DNA from: Thiodiazotropha sp040791665
GTDB taxonomy: Bacteria > Pseudomonadota > Gammaproteobacteria > Chromatiales > Chromatiaceae
Assembly (NCBI GenBank): GCA_040791665.1
Contig: JBFNNX010000001.1
Span: forward strand, 62,001 to 126,000
Length of the DNA stretch: 64,000 bases
Direction: 5' to 3'
How positions within the stretch are numbered: position 1 is the stretch's first letter; each line of letters begins with the position of its first letter. Below the pieces are notes generated by a model that did not search any database, was not told the origin of the DNA, and saw nothing but the letters and a program-made list of their open reading frames with translations. The position numbers were made by a program, and so were the translations under genes. Positions 27,519 through 35,539 of this stretch are shown one piece after another.

Positions 27519-28796
27519 ATGTTCGATCTTGGGAAAGTGCACATCGGTGTACTCGGCCTTGGTTACGTAGGATTGCCGTTGGCAGTGGAATTCGGTAAAA
27601 AGTATCCGACAATCGGGCTGGATATCAATGACGACCGAGTCGCTGAGCTCAAATCGGGACAAGACAGCTCTCTTGAGGTCGATCCGGAAGAGCTTCAACA
27701 GGTACCCTACCTGAGCTATACCAGTAATCTCGACGACATTAAGTCCTGCAATGTCTATATCGTCACGGTTCCCACACCGATCAACGAGCACAAACAGCCC
27801 GACCTATCCCCCTTGATCGGCGCCAGTCATGCCCTTGGAAAGATCCTTAAAGAGGGTGATATTGCGATCTTCGAGTCAACTGTCTATCCAGGTGCGACAG
27901 AAGAGGTTTGCGTACCGATTATGGAAGCGGATTCGGGTTTGAAGTTCAATCGGGATTTTTATGTCGGCTACAGTCCCGAACGTATCAACCCAGGCGATAA
28001 GCAGCACCGGCTGCCGACAATCAAAAAGGTAACATCAGGATCCACACCCGAGGTTACCGATTTCGTGGATGAACTCTATCGCTCGATCATTACAGCCGGT
28101 ACGCATAAGGCGAGCAGTATCAAGATTGCGGAGGCCGCCAAAGTCATCGAAAACACCCAACGTGATGTCAACATCGCACTGATCAACGAATTGGCATTGA
28201 TTTTCAACCGCCTTGGCATCGACACCTTGGAAGTACTGGAGGCTGCCGGCAGCAAATGGAACTTCCTTCCCTTCAGACCCGGACTGGTCGGTGGTCATTG
28301 TATCGGCGTCGATCCCTATTACCTCACCCACAAGGCGCAATCGATCGGTTACCAGCCGGAAATCATCCTCGCCGGACGGCGGCTCAACGACGGCATGGGC
28401 GCCTATGTGGTGCACAGTGTGGTAAAAATGATGATGAAAAGGGGGATCGCCTCTAACAATAGCAAGGTACTGGTGCTGGGTTTGACCTTTAAGGAAAACT
28501 GTCCCGATCTAAGAAATACGCGCGTGGTGGATATCGTGTCCGAATTCGAGGATTACGGCGCCCAGGTGGATGTCTATGATCCATGGGTTTCCCGGGAGGA
28601 AGCGGAACATGAGTATGGCCTCAGTCCGATCAGCGAACTCAGGGAGGGGGAATATGATGCCGTTATTCTCGCTGTCGCGCATCGTGAATTTCAACAGATG
28701 GGAGCGCAAAAGATCCGCGCTCTGTGCAAAGAGAACGGGGTTCTCTTCGACGTCAAGAATATACTCCCTGGCAACGCGGTTGACGCAAGACTATGA
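27519..28796 (+). CDS. tviB: UDP-N-acetyl-D-glucosamine 6-dehydrogenase (TviB/WbpA type)
   Basis: NAD-dependent oxidation of UDP-GlcNAc to UDP-GlcNAc-uronic acid, a precursor for acidic surface polysaccharide. The nucleotide-binding fold is IGVLGLGYVGLPLAVEFGKK (10-30). The catalytic region has FESTVYPGATEEVC and YSPERINPGDKQHRL, with the active-site cysteine in VGGHCIGVDPYYLTHKA. The C-terminal UDP-binding domain has LVLGLTFKENCPDLRNTRVVDI. The length (425) matches TviB of the Vi-antigen pathway. It overlaps tviC by four bases (ATGA). Confidence 0.93.
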   Translation: MFDLGKVHIGVLGLGYVGLPLAVEFGKKYPTIGLDINDDRVAELKSGQDSSLEVDPEELQQVPYLSYTSNLDDIKSCNVYIVTVPTPINEHKQPDLSPLIGASHALGKILKEGDIAIFESTVYPGATEEVCVPIMEADSGLKFNRDFYVGYSPERINPGDKQHRLPTIKKVTSGSTPEVTDFVDELYRSIITAGTHKASSIKIAEAAKVIENTQRDVNIALINELALIFNRLGIDTLEVLEAAGSKWNFLPFRPGLVGGHCIGVDPYYLTHKAQSIGYQPEIILAGRRLNDGMGAYVVHSVVKMMMKRGIASNNSKVLVLGLTFKENCPDLRNTRVVDIVSEFEDYGAQVDVYDPWVSREEAEHEYGLSPISELREGEYDAVILAVAHREFQQMGAQKIRALCKENGVLFDVKNILPGNAVDARL

Positions 28797-29824
28797 CAGC
28801 CTATGACAATCTGAGGGACAGCTTGAAAAGTGAGCAATCGACCTGGCTCATCACCGGTGTCGCCGGCTTTATCGGCTCGAACCTCCTGGAAACCCTGTTG
28901 ACACTTGGACAAAAGGTCATTGGTCTGGACAGCTTCGCTACCGGTCATGCCTATAATTTCGATAAGGTCAGAAACACCGTCACAGCGGAACAGTGGGGTC
29001 AGTTTGATTTCATCGAAGGCGATATCAGAAGTCTGGATACATGCCGTCAGGCATGCCGAGGCGTCGATTACGTATTGCATCAGGCCGCGCTGGGATCGGT
29101 ACCACGCTCGCTGGCCGATCCCATCACCACCAACGAAAGTAACACTACCGGCTACTTGAACATGCTGGTTGCAGCCCGTGACGCGGAAGTCAGTCGATTC
29201 GTCTATGCGGCATCGAGTTCGACCTACGGAGACCATCCTGGCCTGCCAAAGGTCGAAGATCGAATCGGTAACCCGCTTTCACCCTATGCGGTAACGAAAT
29301 TGGTCAATGAGCATTATGCCCAGGTATTTGCCCGCTGCTACGGTTTCAAAACCATCGGTTTGAGATATTTCAACATCTTCGGCAGACGCCAGGATCCCAA
29401 TGGCGCCTATGCCGCCGTCATACCGAAGTGGGTCGCCGCCATGATTGCCAGGGACGAGGTCTTTATCAACGGCGATGGTGAGACCAGCCGTGACTTCTGT
29501 TATATCGACAACGCGATACAGGCAAATCTCCTGGCTGCGACCAGTGACAACCCGGATGCAGCAGATCAGGTTTACAATATTGCCGTTGGTGACCGTACTA
29601 CACTGAATCAGCTGTTTACCAAGATCAGAGATATCCTGGCGGACAGCTTTCCGTACCTGAAAGAGATCTCACCCACTTACAGGGATTTTCGACCGGGGGA
29701 TGTGCGACATTCTTTGGCCGATATTGACAAAGCCAGACACTTGCTCGGTTATGAGCCGTCACACAACATCGATCGGGGCCTGACAGAGGCCATGAGTTGG
29801 TACATCGATGACCTGACCGGCTGA
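28793..29824 (+). CDS. tviC: UDP-N-acetylglucosaminuronate/UDP-GlcNAc 4-epimerase (TviC/WbpP type)
   Basis: Extended short-chain dehydrogenase that interconverts the gluco and galacto forms of UDP-HexNAc or its uronic acid. The Rossmann motif is TGVAGFIGSNLLETLL (22-37). The active site has YAASSSTYGDHPGLPK and the YxxxK pair in LSPYAVTKLVNE. GLRYFNIFGRRQDPNGAYAAVIPKW is typical of the WbpP/TviC group, as is the long N-terminal extension before the Rossmann fold. It is coupled to tviB by overlap, so the pair probably makes UDP-GalNAc-uronic acid. A small hairpin (GGGATC/GATCCC, 29851-29872) follows the gene. Confidence 0.92.
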   Translation: MTAYDNLRDSLKSEQSTWLITGVAGFIGSNLLETLLTLGQKVIGLDSFATGHAYNFDKVRNTVTAEQWGQFDFIEGDIRSLDTCRQACRGVDYVLHQAALGSVPRSLADPITTNESNTTGYLNMLVAARDAEVSRFVYAASSSTYGDHPGLPKVEDRIGNPLSPYAVTKLVNEHYAQVFARCYGFKTIGLRYFNIFGRRQDPNGAYAAVIPKWVAAMIARDEVFINGDGETSRDFCYIDNAIQANLLAATSDNPDAADQVYNIAVGDRTTLNQLFTKIRDILADSFPYLKEISPTYRDFRPGDVRHSLADIDKARHLLGYEPSHNIDRGLTEAMSWYIDDLTG

Positions 29825-29933
29825 CAGAATACAAATTCGGAAAAGGAGCAGGGATCATTGGCATGCGATCCCAGAATCGAGTTGCTTGAACCGCTGGAAA
29901 CGATCACGAATAAGTAATTAGGGCCTGTTAACC

Positions 29934-30941
29934 ATGCGAGTACTCATTACCGGCGGAGCCGGTTTCATTGGCTCAGCTTTAGCGATACGCCTGCTTGATC
30001 GCGGGGATGAGGTAATCAGTATTGATTGTCTTAATGATTACTACGATGTCAATTTAAAAAAAGCTCGACTTGCCCGCACTCAAAATCATCCACATTTCAT
30101 CGATCTCCGCCTGGAACTCGAGGATCGCGAGGGCATTGCAGACATCTTCTCCCACTACAAACCGGAGATGGTGGTAAACCTCGCCGCTCAGGCCGGGGTT
30201 CGCTATTCGATCGAAAATCCGTTGGCCTATATCGATTCCAACCTGGTGGGATTTGGCCACATTCTGGAGGGATGCCGAAACCATGGCGTTCAACACCTCG
30301 TCTATGCCTCGAGCAGTTCGGTGTATGGCGCCAATACCTCTATGCCCTTCTCTGTGCATCACAACGTGGATCATCCAGTCAGCCTCTATGCAGCCACCAA
30401 GAAGGCCAACGAACTGATGGCTCATACCTATAGCCATCTCTATCGTATACCCACCACCGGATTGCGCTTCTTTACCGTCTACGGACCCTGGAGCAGGCCC
30501 GATATGGCGATGCTCAAGTTCGCTCACAAGATCATGCGTGGTGAAGCCATCGACGTCTACAACTATGGCAAACATCGCCGCGACTTCACCTACATCGACG
30601 ACATCGTTGAAGGTGTCATCCGGGTACTGGACCGCATTCCCCAGCCCAATCCTGACTGGGACAGCGATCATCCCGACTCGGCAACCAGCACAGCGCCCTA
30701 TAGACTCTATAATATCGGCAACAACCAGCCTGTTGAGTTGATGCGCTACATCGAGCTACTGGAGGGGAGTCTTGGCAGGAAGGCTGAGCTCAACATGCTG
30801 CCTCTGCAGGATGGCGATGTGGTAGCCACCTATGCGGATGTCTCCGATCTGATTGCCGACACAGGCTACAAACCCGATACCAGGCTTGAGGATGGCGTGG
30901 CAAGTTTCGCGCGGTGGTTTCTGGAATACTACGACTACTGA
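29934..30941 (+). CDS. UDP-glucuronate 4-epimerase-like NAD-dependent epimerase
   Basis: A 335-residue epimerase closely like the bacterial UDP-glucuronate 4-epimerases. It has the N-terminal NAD motif ITGGAGFIGSALAIRLL, the family-typical DCLNDYYDVNLKKARL, LAAQAGVRYSIENPLAYIDSNL, the active site YASSSSVYGANTSMPF with VSLYAATKKANELMAHTYSHLY, and LRFFTVYGPWSRPDMA. It would turn UDP-glucuronate into UDP-galacturonate for surface polysaccharide. It follows tviC after 109 bases on the same strand. No UDP-glucose dehydrogenase or glycosyltransferase is nearby. AGGG in TTAGGGCCTGTTAACC may act as ribosome-binding site. Confidence 0.9.
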   Translation: MRVLITGGAGFIGSALAIRLLDRGDEVISIDCLNDYYDVNLKKARLARTQNHPHFIDLRLELEDREGIADIFSHYKPEMVVNLAAQAGVRYSIENPLAYIDSNLVGFGHILEGCRNHGVQHLVYASSSSVYGANTSMPFSVHHNVDHPVSLYAATKKANELMAHTYSHLYRIPTTGLRFFTVYGPWSRPDMAMLKFAHKIMRGEAIDVYNYGKHRRDFTYIDDIVEGVIRVLDRIPQPNPDWDSDHPDSATSTAPYRLYNIGNNQPVELMRYIELLEGSLGRKAELNMLPLQDGDVVATYADVSDLIADTGYKPDTRLEDGVASFARWFLEYYDY

Positions 30942-30947
30942 ACAGGC

Positions 30948-30999
30948 AAAAAAACAGGCGGGGAAGGACCCTGGAGGCAGATGGGTCTCAGTCCCCGCC
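30948..30999 (-). terminator. Strong intrinsic terminator, minus strand
   Basis: The outer stem GGCGGGGA (30957-30964) pairs with TCCCCGCC (30992-30999), and the inner stem GACCC pairs with GGGTC. On the minus strand it is followed by TGTTTTTTTG (seven T). The loop carries CTGCCTCCAG on the minus strand. It is 250 bases past the rdgC stop, so it ends either the rdgC message or a separate small RNA. Confidence 0.75.
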
Positions 31000-31038
31000 A
31001 GACTAGCGCTTAACACGGAAACGACCAACCGTGAGCGT
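30948..31038 (-). ncRNA. Candidate FNR/Anr-activated small RNA
   Basis: If the FNR-like box acts at the usual -41.5 position, a minus-strand transcript would begin near 31038 and end at the terminator, about 90 bases. A possible -10 hexamer TACGCT lies at 31050-31045. The predicted RNA has a 5' hairpin (CACGG...CCGTG with a 10-base loop), a single-stranded linker, and the terminator hairpin whose loop exposes CCTCC, which could pair with ribosome-binding sites. No reading frame is seen. This rests on signal geometry only. Confidence 0.35.
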
Positions 31039-31072
31039 AGGGAGAGCGTAAAGACTCTTGTACTGATAAACA

Positions 31073-31086
31073 TTGACTTAAATCAA
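31073..31086. promoter_or_regulatory. FNR/Anr-like box
   Basis: TTGAC-TTAA-ATCAA on the plus strand (TTGAT-TTAA-GTCAA on the minus) matches TTGAT-N4-ATCAA at nine of ten positions. It lies in a gap with no protein gene start downstream on either strand. Confidence 0.5.
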
Positions 31087-31247
31087 TAAACCATAATTAA
31101 ATCCGGGTTATTCGTCGTGTATGCGCCGCAGGTCTGATTGTCACCGTTTGTTCGCTCACCCTGAACACACCCGGATTCCAGCCGCCATGAAAAGATCCTA
31201 TCGATAACTAAGAACTCGATTTCCTTGAATCGGTACGCAGATTCTAT

Positions 31248-32162
31248 CTACGCCTGAGACTCAGCTATCCCACCGAAGAGTTCGAACAAGCGGGGTAAAA
31301 AGCGACGAAACTCCAGACTCATCAGAGTGAATTGACCATCGAAGGCATCGATCTCACTCTCGAGCAGGTAATCTGCGGCTTGCTCCTGGATAAGGTCAAG
31401 AAACTTAAGTCGTTTTATCGACATATCCGCATCAATAGTGCAGGAGAGGCGTTCATCCCACTCGACAGCGAGTTTAACCACCTCCTTACCGGCATCGACA
31501 TGCGCCATTATCTCATCCGCAGAAAGATCCTGTCCCTTGCACCGAAGGATGCTCGCCTCATCGGTACGGTCCTGCAGTTCACAGCTATCCAGAAGGGTAA
31601 AGTCAGCGTATTGGCTGGGGTGCTTCAACCACTCTGTCATGACATAGGATGGGGACGTTGCAACCTCCAGTGGCTTTACCGGCAGACTACCCAGGGTGTC
31701 ACGCAACAGGGATATCAAAGCCTCCGCTTTGTTTGCGCTGGCTGCATCCACAACTATCCAGCCCTGCTGTTTGTCGATCATGGCGAATTGCCGGGTATGC
31801 CGGCTGAACGCCTTCGGCAATAGTTGATGGAAGACATCATCCTTTAGTTCACTGCGTTCCCTGCGCGCTACCTTTCGCCCCTCCTCCTGCTGAATCTGAT
31901 CGATCTTCTCTTCAACGATCTCATTGACAACCGCTGCAGGCAGCAGCTTGTCCTCCTGACGGGCACAGATCATCTGGCACCCGCCGACCTCATGTACCAG
32001 CACCTCCGATTGACGGCCCAGCGGGCTATCCCATCCCATACCGATCAGATCATGGCTGCCACAAGCCCTGAACCGCTTAGCCTCAAGCTTATCGGTAAGC
32101 GCTTCCTGACTGAGATTGAGGGGATGCTGTAACGGATAGATACGAAGATTTTTGAACCACAT
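31248..32162 (-). CDS. rdgC: Recombination-associated protein RdgC
   Basis: Nucleoid-associated ring-shaped dimer that binds double-stranded DNA and restrains RecA. The protein, from ATG 32162, is 304 residues, E. coli RdgC being 303, and begins MWFKNLRIYPLQ like the family. It goes on with FRACGSHDLIGMGWDSPLGR, KDDVFHQLLPKAFSRHTRQFAMID, QGWIVVDAASANKAEALISLLRDTLGSLPV and TLMSLEFRRFLPRLFELFGG. Longer in-frame starts up to 32264 lack family similarity. It diverges from amrA. Confidence 0.95.
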   Translation of the reverse strand: MWFKNLRIYPLQHPLNLSQEALTDKLEAKRFRACGSHDLIGMGWDSPLGRQSEVLVHEVGGCQMICARQEDKLLPAAVVNEIVEEKIDQIQQEEGRKVARRERSELKDDVFHQLLPKAFSRHTRQFAMIDKQQGWIVVDAASANKAEALISLLRDTLGSLPVKPLEVATSPSYVMTEWLKHPSQYADFTLLDSCELQDRTDEASILRCKGQDLSADEIMAHVDAGKEVVKLAVEWDERLSCTIDADMSIKRLKFLDLIQEQAADYLLESEIDAFDGQFTLMSLEFRRFLPRLFELFGGIAESQA

Positions 32163-32508
32163 TACAATTACCATTGTGTAAAACGAGGGGCGGATTATGG
32201 CGAACCGGAGATGAGTAATCCAGACCTTCGTGAGTGAAACAGCGATTTGGCCACAGAGTTGCACCCACCATCAGCCTGTCGGCCGACAAGCCATGTTGCA
32301 GGTTGCTATTTATCCGATTTCGATACATGGTTATCAACATCAATTCTCCCCTAAAAAGCGTGTCAAGCTGGAAGCCGACAGGGATGAAGGAGCGATTCGG
32401 AACTCAGGCAAGAACAGAATAAAAGGGAGTGGGAGGCAGCGGTATCAGCGCTGCCCCGAATATGGGAAATCGCCGAATCATTGCATGTGAACATATCGAG
32501 TGAAGAGT
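32163..32508. other. Divergent rdgC/amrA intergenic region
   Basis: A 346-base gap without a supported gene. It must hold promoters for both rdgC and amrA. A hairpin, GGCAGCG at 32435-32441 and CGCTGCC at 32449-32455, lies about 55 bases before amrA and would be in its leader. Confidence 0.45.
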
Positions 32509-33096
32509 ATGAACCATACACCGCATTCACAATTTTCTGCAGAGGAAAGAGCAACCTTGCTTGAGATCGCTGCACGTTCCATCGAGCATGGGCTCGAACA
32601 GGGCTCGCCGCTGCCAGTTGCAACCATCGACTTTCCGGCAGAACTGCTTGAAACTCGCGCATGTTTCGTTACCCTGCTGCTGGGAGGAGATCTGAGAGGG
32701 TGCATCGGGCATCTCGAAGCTCATTTGCCGATTGTTGAGGATGTCGCTGAGAATGCCTATGCTGCCGCCTTCCGGGATCCAAGATTCCCACCGTTATCCT
32801 CCCATGAGAGGGAAAACCTTGAGATACATATCTCAGTTTTGTCCCCCGCTGAGGCCATCAACTTTGAGTCAGAGCAAGAGCTGGTATCAAAAATCAGACC
32901 ATCTGTAGACGGCCTGATCCTACTGGACGGACACCATCGGGGTACCTTTCTCCCTTCAGTGTGGGAATCTATTCCTGATACCCGCAACTTTCTCAGCCAT
33001 CTCAAACAGAAGGCCGGCCTACCCGCCAACTATTGGTCCAATACGCTTGAGGTCTATCGTTATGAGACAGAGTCGTTCAGCGATGCACCATCCTGA
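32509..33096 (+). CDS. amrA: AmmeMemoRadiSam system protein A (AMMECR1 family)
   Basis: A 195-residue AMMECR1-domain protein. The family core is visible: TRACFVTLLLGGDLRGCIGHLEAHLPIVEDVAENAYAAAFRDPRFPPLS, including the invariant LRGCIG, then LEIHISVLSPAE and VDGLILLDGHHRGTFLPSVWE. The C-terminus ends in FLSHLKQKAGLPANYW...LEVYRYETE. The start is either ATG 32509 or GTG 32500; spacing to purine-rich bases does not decide. It belongs to the same three-component system as amrB and amrS at 18.5-20.5 kb but is encoded 13 kb away on the other strand. Function is unknown. Confidence 0.93.
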   Translation: MNHTPHSQFSAEERATLLEIAARSIEHGLEQGSPLPVATIDFPAELLETRACFVTLLLGGDLRGCIGHLEAHLPIVEDVAENAYAAAFRDPRFPPLSSHERENLEIHISVLSPAEAINFESEQELVSKIRPSVDGLILLDGHHRGTFLPSVWESIPDTRNFLSHLKQKAGLPANYWSNTLEVYRYETESFSDAPS

Positions 33097-33149
33097 ACCA
33101 AGCCCGCAATAGCCATGGATTGCCGGATGCTGCGGGTCAGTCGTGCAGA

Positions 33150-33932
33150 CTACTGTTTTTTGCATTTCCCGATGGAATTGTCCCCGCAATTTCCGCCATC
33201 TAGCCAGAGTGCGCTATCGAGTCTCGCGTTTTGAAGGTTGGCATCATCAATCCGGCTATTGGAGAGATCGGCAAAGCGCAGGTCAGCATGACTCAAATCG
33301 GCCCCCCTTAGATCGGCAAACCGGAGATTAACCCCCACCATAGCAGTACCACGCAGTTGCGCATGGCGTAGATCCGCATGACTGAGGTTGGCATAACGAA
33401 GATCGGCATCACTCAAATCCGTGGCACTCAACTTTGCCCGTCGAAGCACGGCACTATTCAGATTCGCCCCTGCAAGGCTGGCTGCCCCCGCATCAAGATC
33501 TTTGATGAGACAGTTTCGCCAATTCACACCAGGGGCTGGCGGCGCTTCGCACACAGACTCATCGATCTCCTTCGGCATTCCATACCTTAGCGAATAGAAG
33601 ACGACGGCAGCGATGAGTGACAGGAAGATGGTCAAGGAGAGTATGGGAAAACGGTTCTCCTGCTTGTTATCTCTTGCCTCAGCAATTTCACGGGCAGCGA
33701 CCTTGGCCTGAGCCTCGCTATCCCCTTCCGCCGCCCTCAGTTGGAGTGGAACCACACTGGGTATTTGACTGATAGCCTGCCACGATTGCTTGTCGGAACT
33801 TATCTGATCCCGCAGCTCAAGTTCCCCATCAAGTAAGAGGTAACGAATTCTTGCGCTGGTAAACGGTCCCATGACCAGATCATCATGCTTGACGAACCAA
33901 CTTTTCGGTTTCTTATCGTCCTGCTTTTGCAT
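33150..33932 (-). CDS. GYF_2-like/pentapeptide-repeat membrane protein
   Basis: About 260 residues from ATG 33932 (MQKQDDKKPKSW); an upstream start at 33974 is possible. The N-terminal 55 residues resemble the GYF_2/DUF4339 domain (SWFVKHDDLVMGPFTSARIRYLLLDGEL... WQAISQIPSVVP), expected in the cytosol. A charged linker and one membrane span (FPILSLTIFLSLIAAVVFYSLRYG) follow. The C-terminal half, expected in the periplasm, is a run of about 20 pentapeptides of the A(D/N)Lxx kind (ADLRYANLSHADLRHAQL...) and has cysteines near both ends of the run. Pentapeptide repeats form a right-handed beta helix. Function is unknown. Confidence 0.8.
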   Translation of the reverse strand: MQKQDDKKPKSWFVKHDDLVMGPFTSARIRYLLLDGELELRDQISSDKQSWQAISQIPSVVPLQLRAAEGDSEAQAKVAAREIAEARDNKQENRFPILSLTIFLSLIAAVVFYSLRYGMPKEIDESVCEAPPAPGVNWRNCLIKDLDAGAASLAGANLNSAVLRRAKLSATDLSDADLRYANLSHADLRHAQLRGTAMVGVNLRFADLRGADLSHADLRFADLSNSRIDDANLQNARLDSALWLDGGNCGDNSIGKCKKQ

Positions 33933-34366
33933 CGCTTCGTTATCCGCCAATGTGACACCTACCCTATCGGCCAAATGGGAAAGAAATGAACACCATCGAG
34001 TCCGCTCGCATATAATGTTAGCAAGCCCCGGCCCAAAACAAGGTATGATCCGTCAATAGCTATTGGATCTCCGTTGAGGGGCTGGGTTAGGCCTGTTGAT
34101 GCTGACTCAGGCGATGAAAAAAGGGCCGCTGTTTTACCGCAAATAGGCGCTAATCACCGCAAATGAGCACAAATTATCTGATTTCCTACACAGACTGCCT
34201 ACATCAGGAGCTGAATTGAGCTGTAACCATACACATAGTCAAACATTAGCGATCGCTTGCGGTGATTGGCGTTTATTTGCGGCCGTTTCTTCATCATCTG
34301 CAAACTCCCATCACCAAGGCATAAAACATCAACTTATGCCTGGATACCACCAGATCTGTGCTATGA
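33933..34366. other. Divergent gap with repeat copy C
   Basis: These 434 bases separate the pentapeptide gene from the fliK-like gene and hold no supported gene. Repeat copy C takes 34124-34284. AAATGAACACCA at 33984-33995 matches an arm of copy A over 12 bases and may be a relic. A TTAGGCCTGTT motif is at 34087-34097. Confidence 0.5.
34124..34284. repeat. Dispersed inverted-arm repeat, copy C
   Basis: A 161-bp copy. The left arm starts GGCCGC and runs through ACCGCAAATAGGCGCTAATC and ACCGCAAATGAGCAC; the right arm ends GATTGGCGTTTATTTGCGG plus CC (to 34284). The arms point inward, and each carries two units. The interior (about 34185-34250) is unrelated to that of copy A. Confidence 0.7.
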
Positions 34367-35539
34367 ATGGATTTTAATATGGAGATATCCGGTAGCAAAA
34401 TCGTACTGCCGCTACCGACGATCGAGCCCGGCAAGTCCCTATTAGAGCAACTTCAGCCTGGGCAGATAGTGCGGGGTACTGCGCTCAGCGAAAATATCAA
34501 CGGTACGCTTCGGCTTCAGATCGGTGTCACTCGACTGATCGCCCAAACCACCCTGAAAGTACCTACCGGCCAGGCCTTGACCCTTCAGGTAGAGAAAACG
34601 GGGAATCTCCCTGAGTTAAGGGTGCTCACTCTCCCCAGTCCGGAACAGATGAAGTCAGCCGCGCTGAAACAGGTGATGCCCCGACAACAACCTTTACCTC
34701 AGCTCTTCAAGCTGCTCACCCAGGTAACATCCGGCTCAACCCGTACCAGTCCACTACCACCGGCTGTCAAACAGGCTGTACAGAGCGTATTGGCCAGAGT
34801 CATAACGATTGAAGACCCGGGCCTCAAGAACCAGTTGGTGCAAGCAATGCAACTGAGCGGAGCTCATACAGAGGCCCAGTTGATCAACCGCCAGATAAAC
34901 GGCAACGATCTCAAATTAAACCTGCTGCGTCTTATCGGACTGATAAAACCCTTGATCGGCTATCCCACGAACCAGATCAATCAAGCGCTGACATTCCAAC
35001 AGCCATTATTAAACCCGGCGCAGTCACCCCCCGTCGCTCCACCGCCGGCAGCCCAGGAAACAAATCCAACCACCAAGCTACTGCTCGATCTGTTCAAACA
35101 TTTGGATGGTGCAATTGCACGAATTCAGACGAATCAACTCAGTTCCCTGCCAACCGAGGATACAACAAGGCAGGTATGGCAATTTGAACTGCCCATTCGT
35201 CAAGAGAGCGATTTCGACCTGTTTCATTTCAGAATCAGTCGCGATGCAGTGAGGAAGGGCGCTGAAACAGAGTTCATGTGGAGCCTCACACTACATATGA
35301 ATCTGCCGTCTCTCGGTCCCATGCGAGTAAGGTTGTCACTCTTCGGTGAAAAATTATCGACGACTATCTGGTCAGAAAAGCCGGATACGGCAAGTTTGGT
35401 CAATCAACACCTCGACAGGCTTCGTACCGGGCTGGAATCGACCGGTCTGGAAGTCAATAAGCTGGAAGCCTTTCAAGGGGTCGCCGAGATTGAAAACGAA
35501 CTACCCAGCGAGCAAACGCTGTTGAACGAGAAAGTATGA
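34367..35539 (+). CDS. FliK-like flagellar hook-length control family protein
   Basis: A 390-residue protein with a proline- and glutamine-rich middle (about 215-240) and a C-terminal domain like the FliK hook-length control region (about 285-370: WQFELPIRQESDFDLFHFRISRD... FMWSLTLHMNLPSLGPMRVRLSLFGEKLSTTIWSE). The N-terminal part lacks recognisable FliK export features. It overlaps the flhB-like gene by four bases. Such fliK-like/flhB-like pairs outside the main flagellar operon are known in gammaproteobacteria; their role is unclear. The Shine-Dalgarno signal is weak; ATG 34379 is an alternative start. Confidence 0.75.
   Translation: MDFNMEISGSKIVLPLPTIEPGKSLLEQLQPGQIVRGTALSENINGTLRLQIGVTRLIAQTTLKVPTGQALTLQVEKTGNLPELRVLTLPSPEQMKSAALKQVMPRQQPLPQLFKLLTQVTSGSTRTSPLPPAVKQAVQSVLARVITIEDPGLKNQLVQAMQLSGAHTEAQLINRQINGNDLKLNLLRLIGLIKPLIGYPTNQINQALTFQQPLLNPAQSPPVAPPPAAQETNPTTKLLLDLFKHLDGAIARIQTNQLSSLPTEDTTRQVWQFELPIRQESDFDLFHFRISRDAVRKGAETEFMWSLTLHMNLPSLGPMRVRLSLFGEKLSTTIWSEKPDTASLVNQHLDRLRTGLESTGLEVNKLEAFQGVAEIENELPSEQTLLNEKV

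Larger units (their letters stand above)
30942..31247. other. Intergenic gap with FNR-like box, terminator and candidate sRNA
   Basis: No protein gene is supported in these 306 bases between the convergent epimerase gene and rdgC. They hold an FNR-like box (31073-31086) and a strong minus-strand terminator (30948-30999), listed separately. Confidence 0.6.

Noticed and set aside
31121..31207. A 28-codon, basic plus-strand frame (MRRRSDCHRLFAHPEHTR...) starting where an FNR-driven plus transcript might begin
   Set aside because: No ribosome-binding site, very short, no recognisable sequence; the coincidence with the predicted start is not enough.
34265..34281. TTGGCGTTTATTTGCGG as a sigma-54 promoter for the fliK-like gene
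   Set aside because: The GG-to-GC spacing is one base short, and the same bases are the conserved arm of the dispersed repeat.
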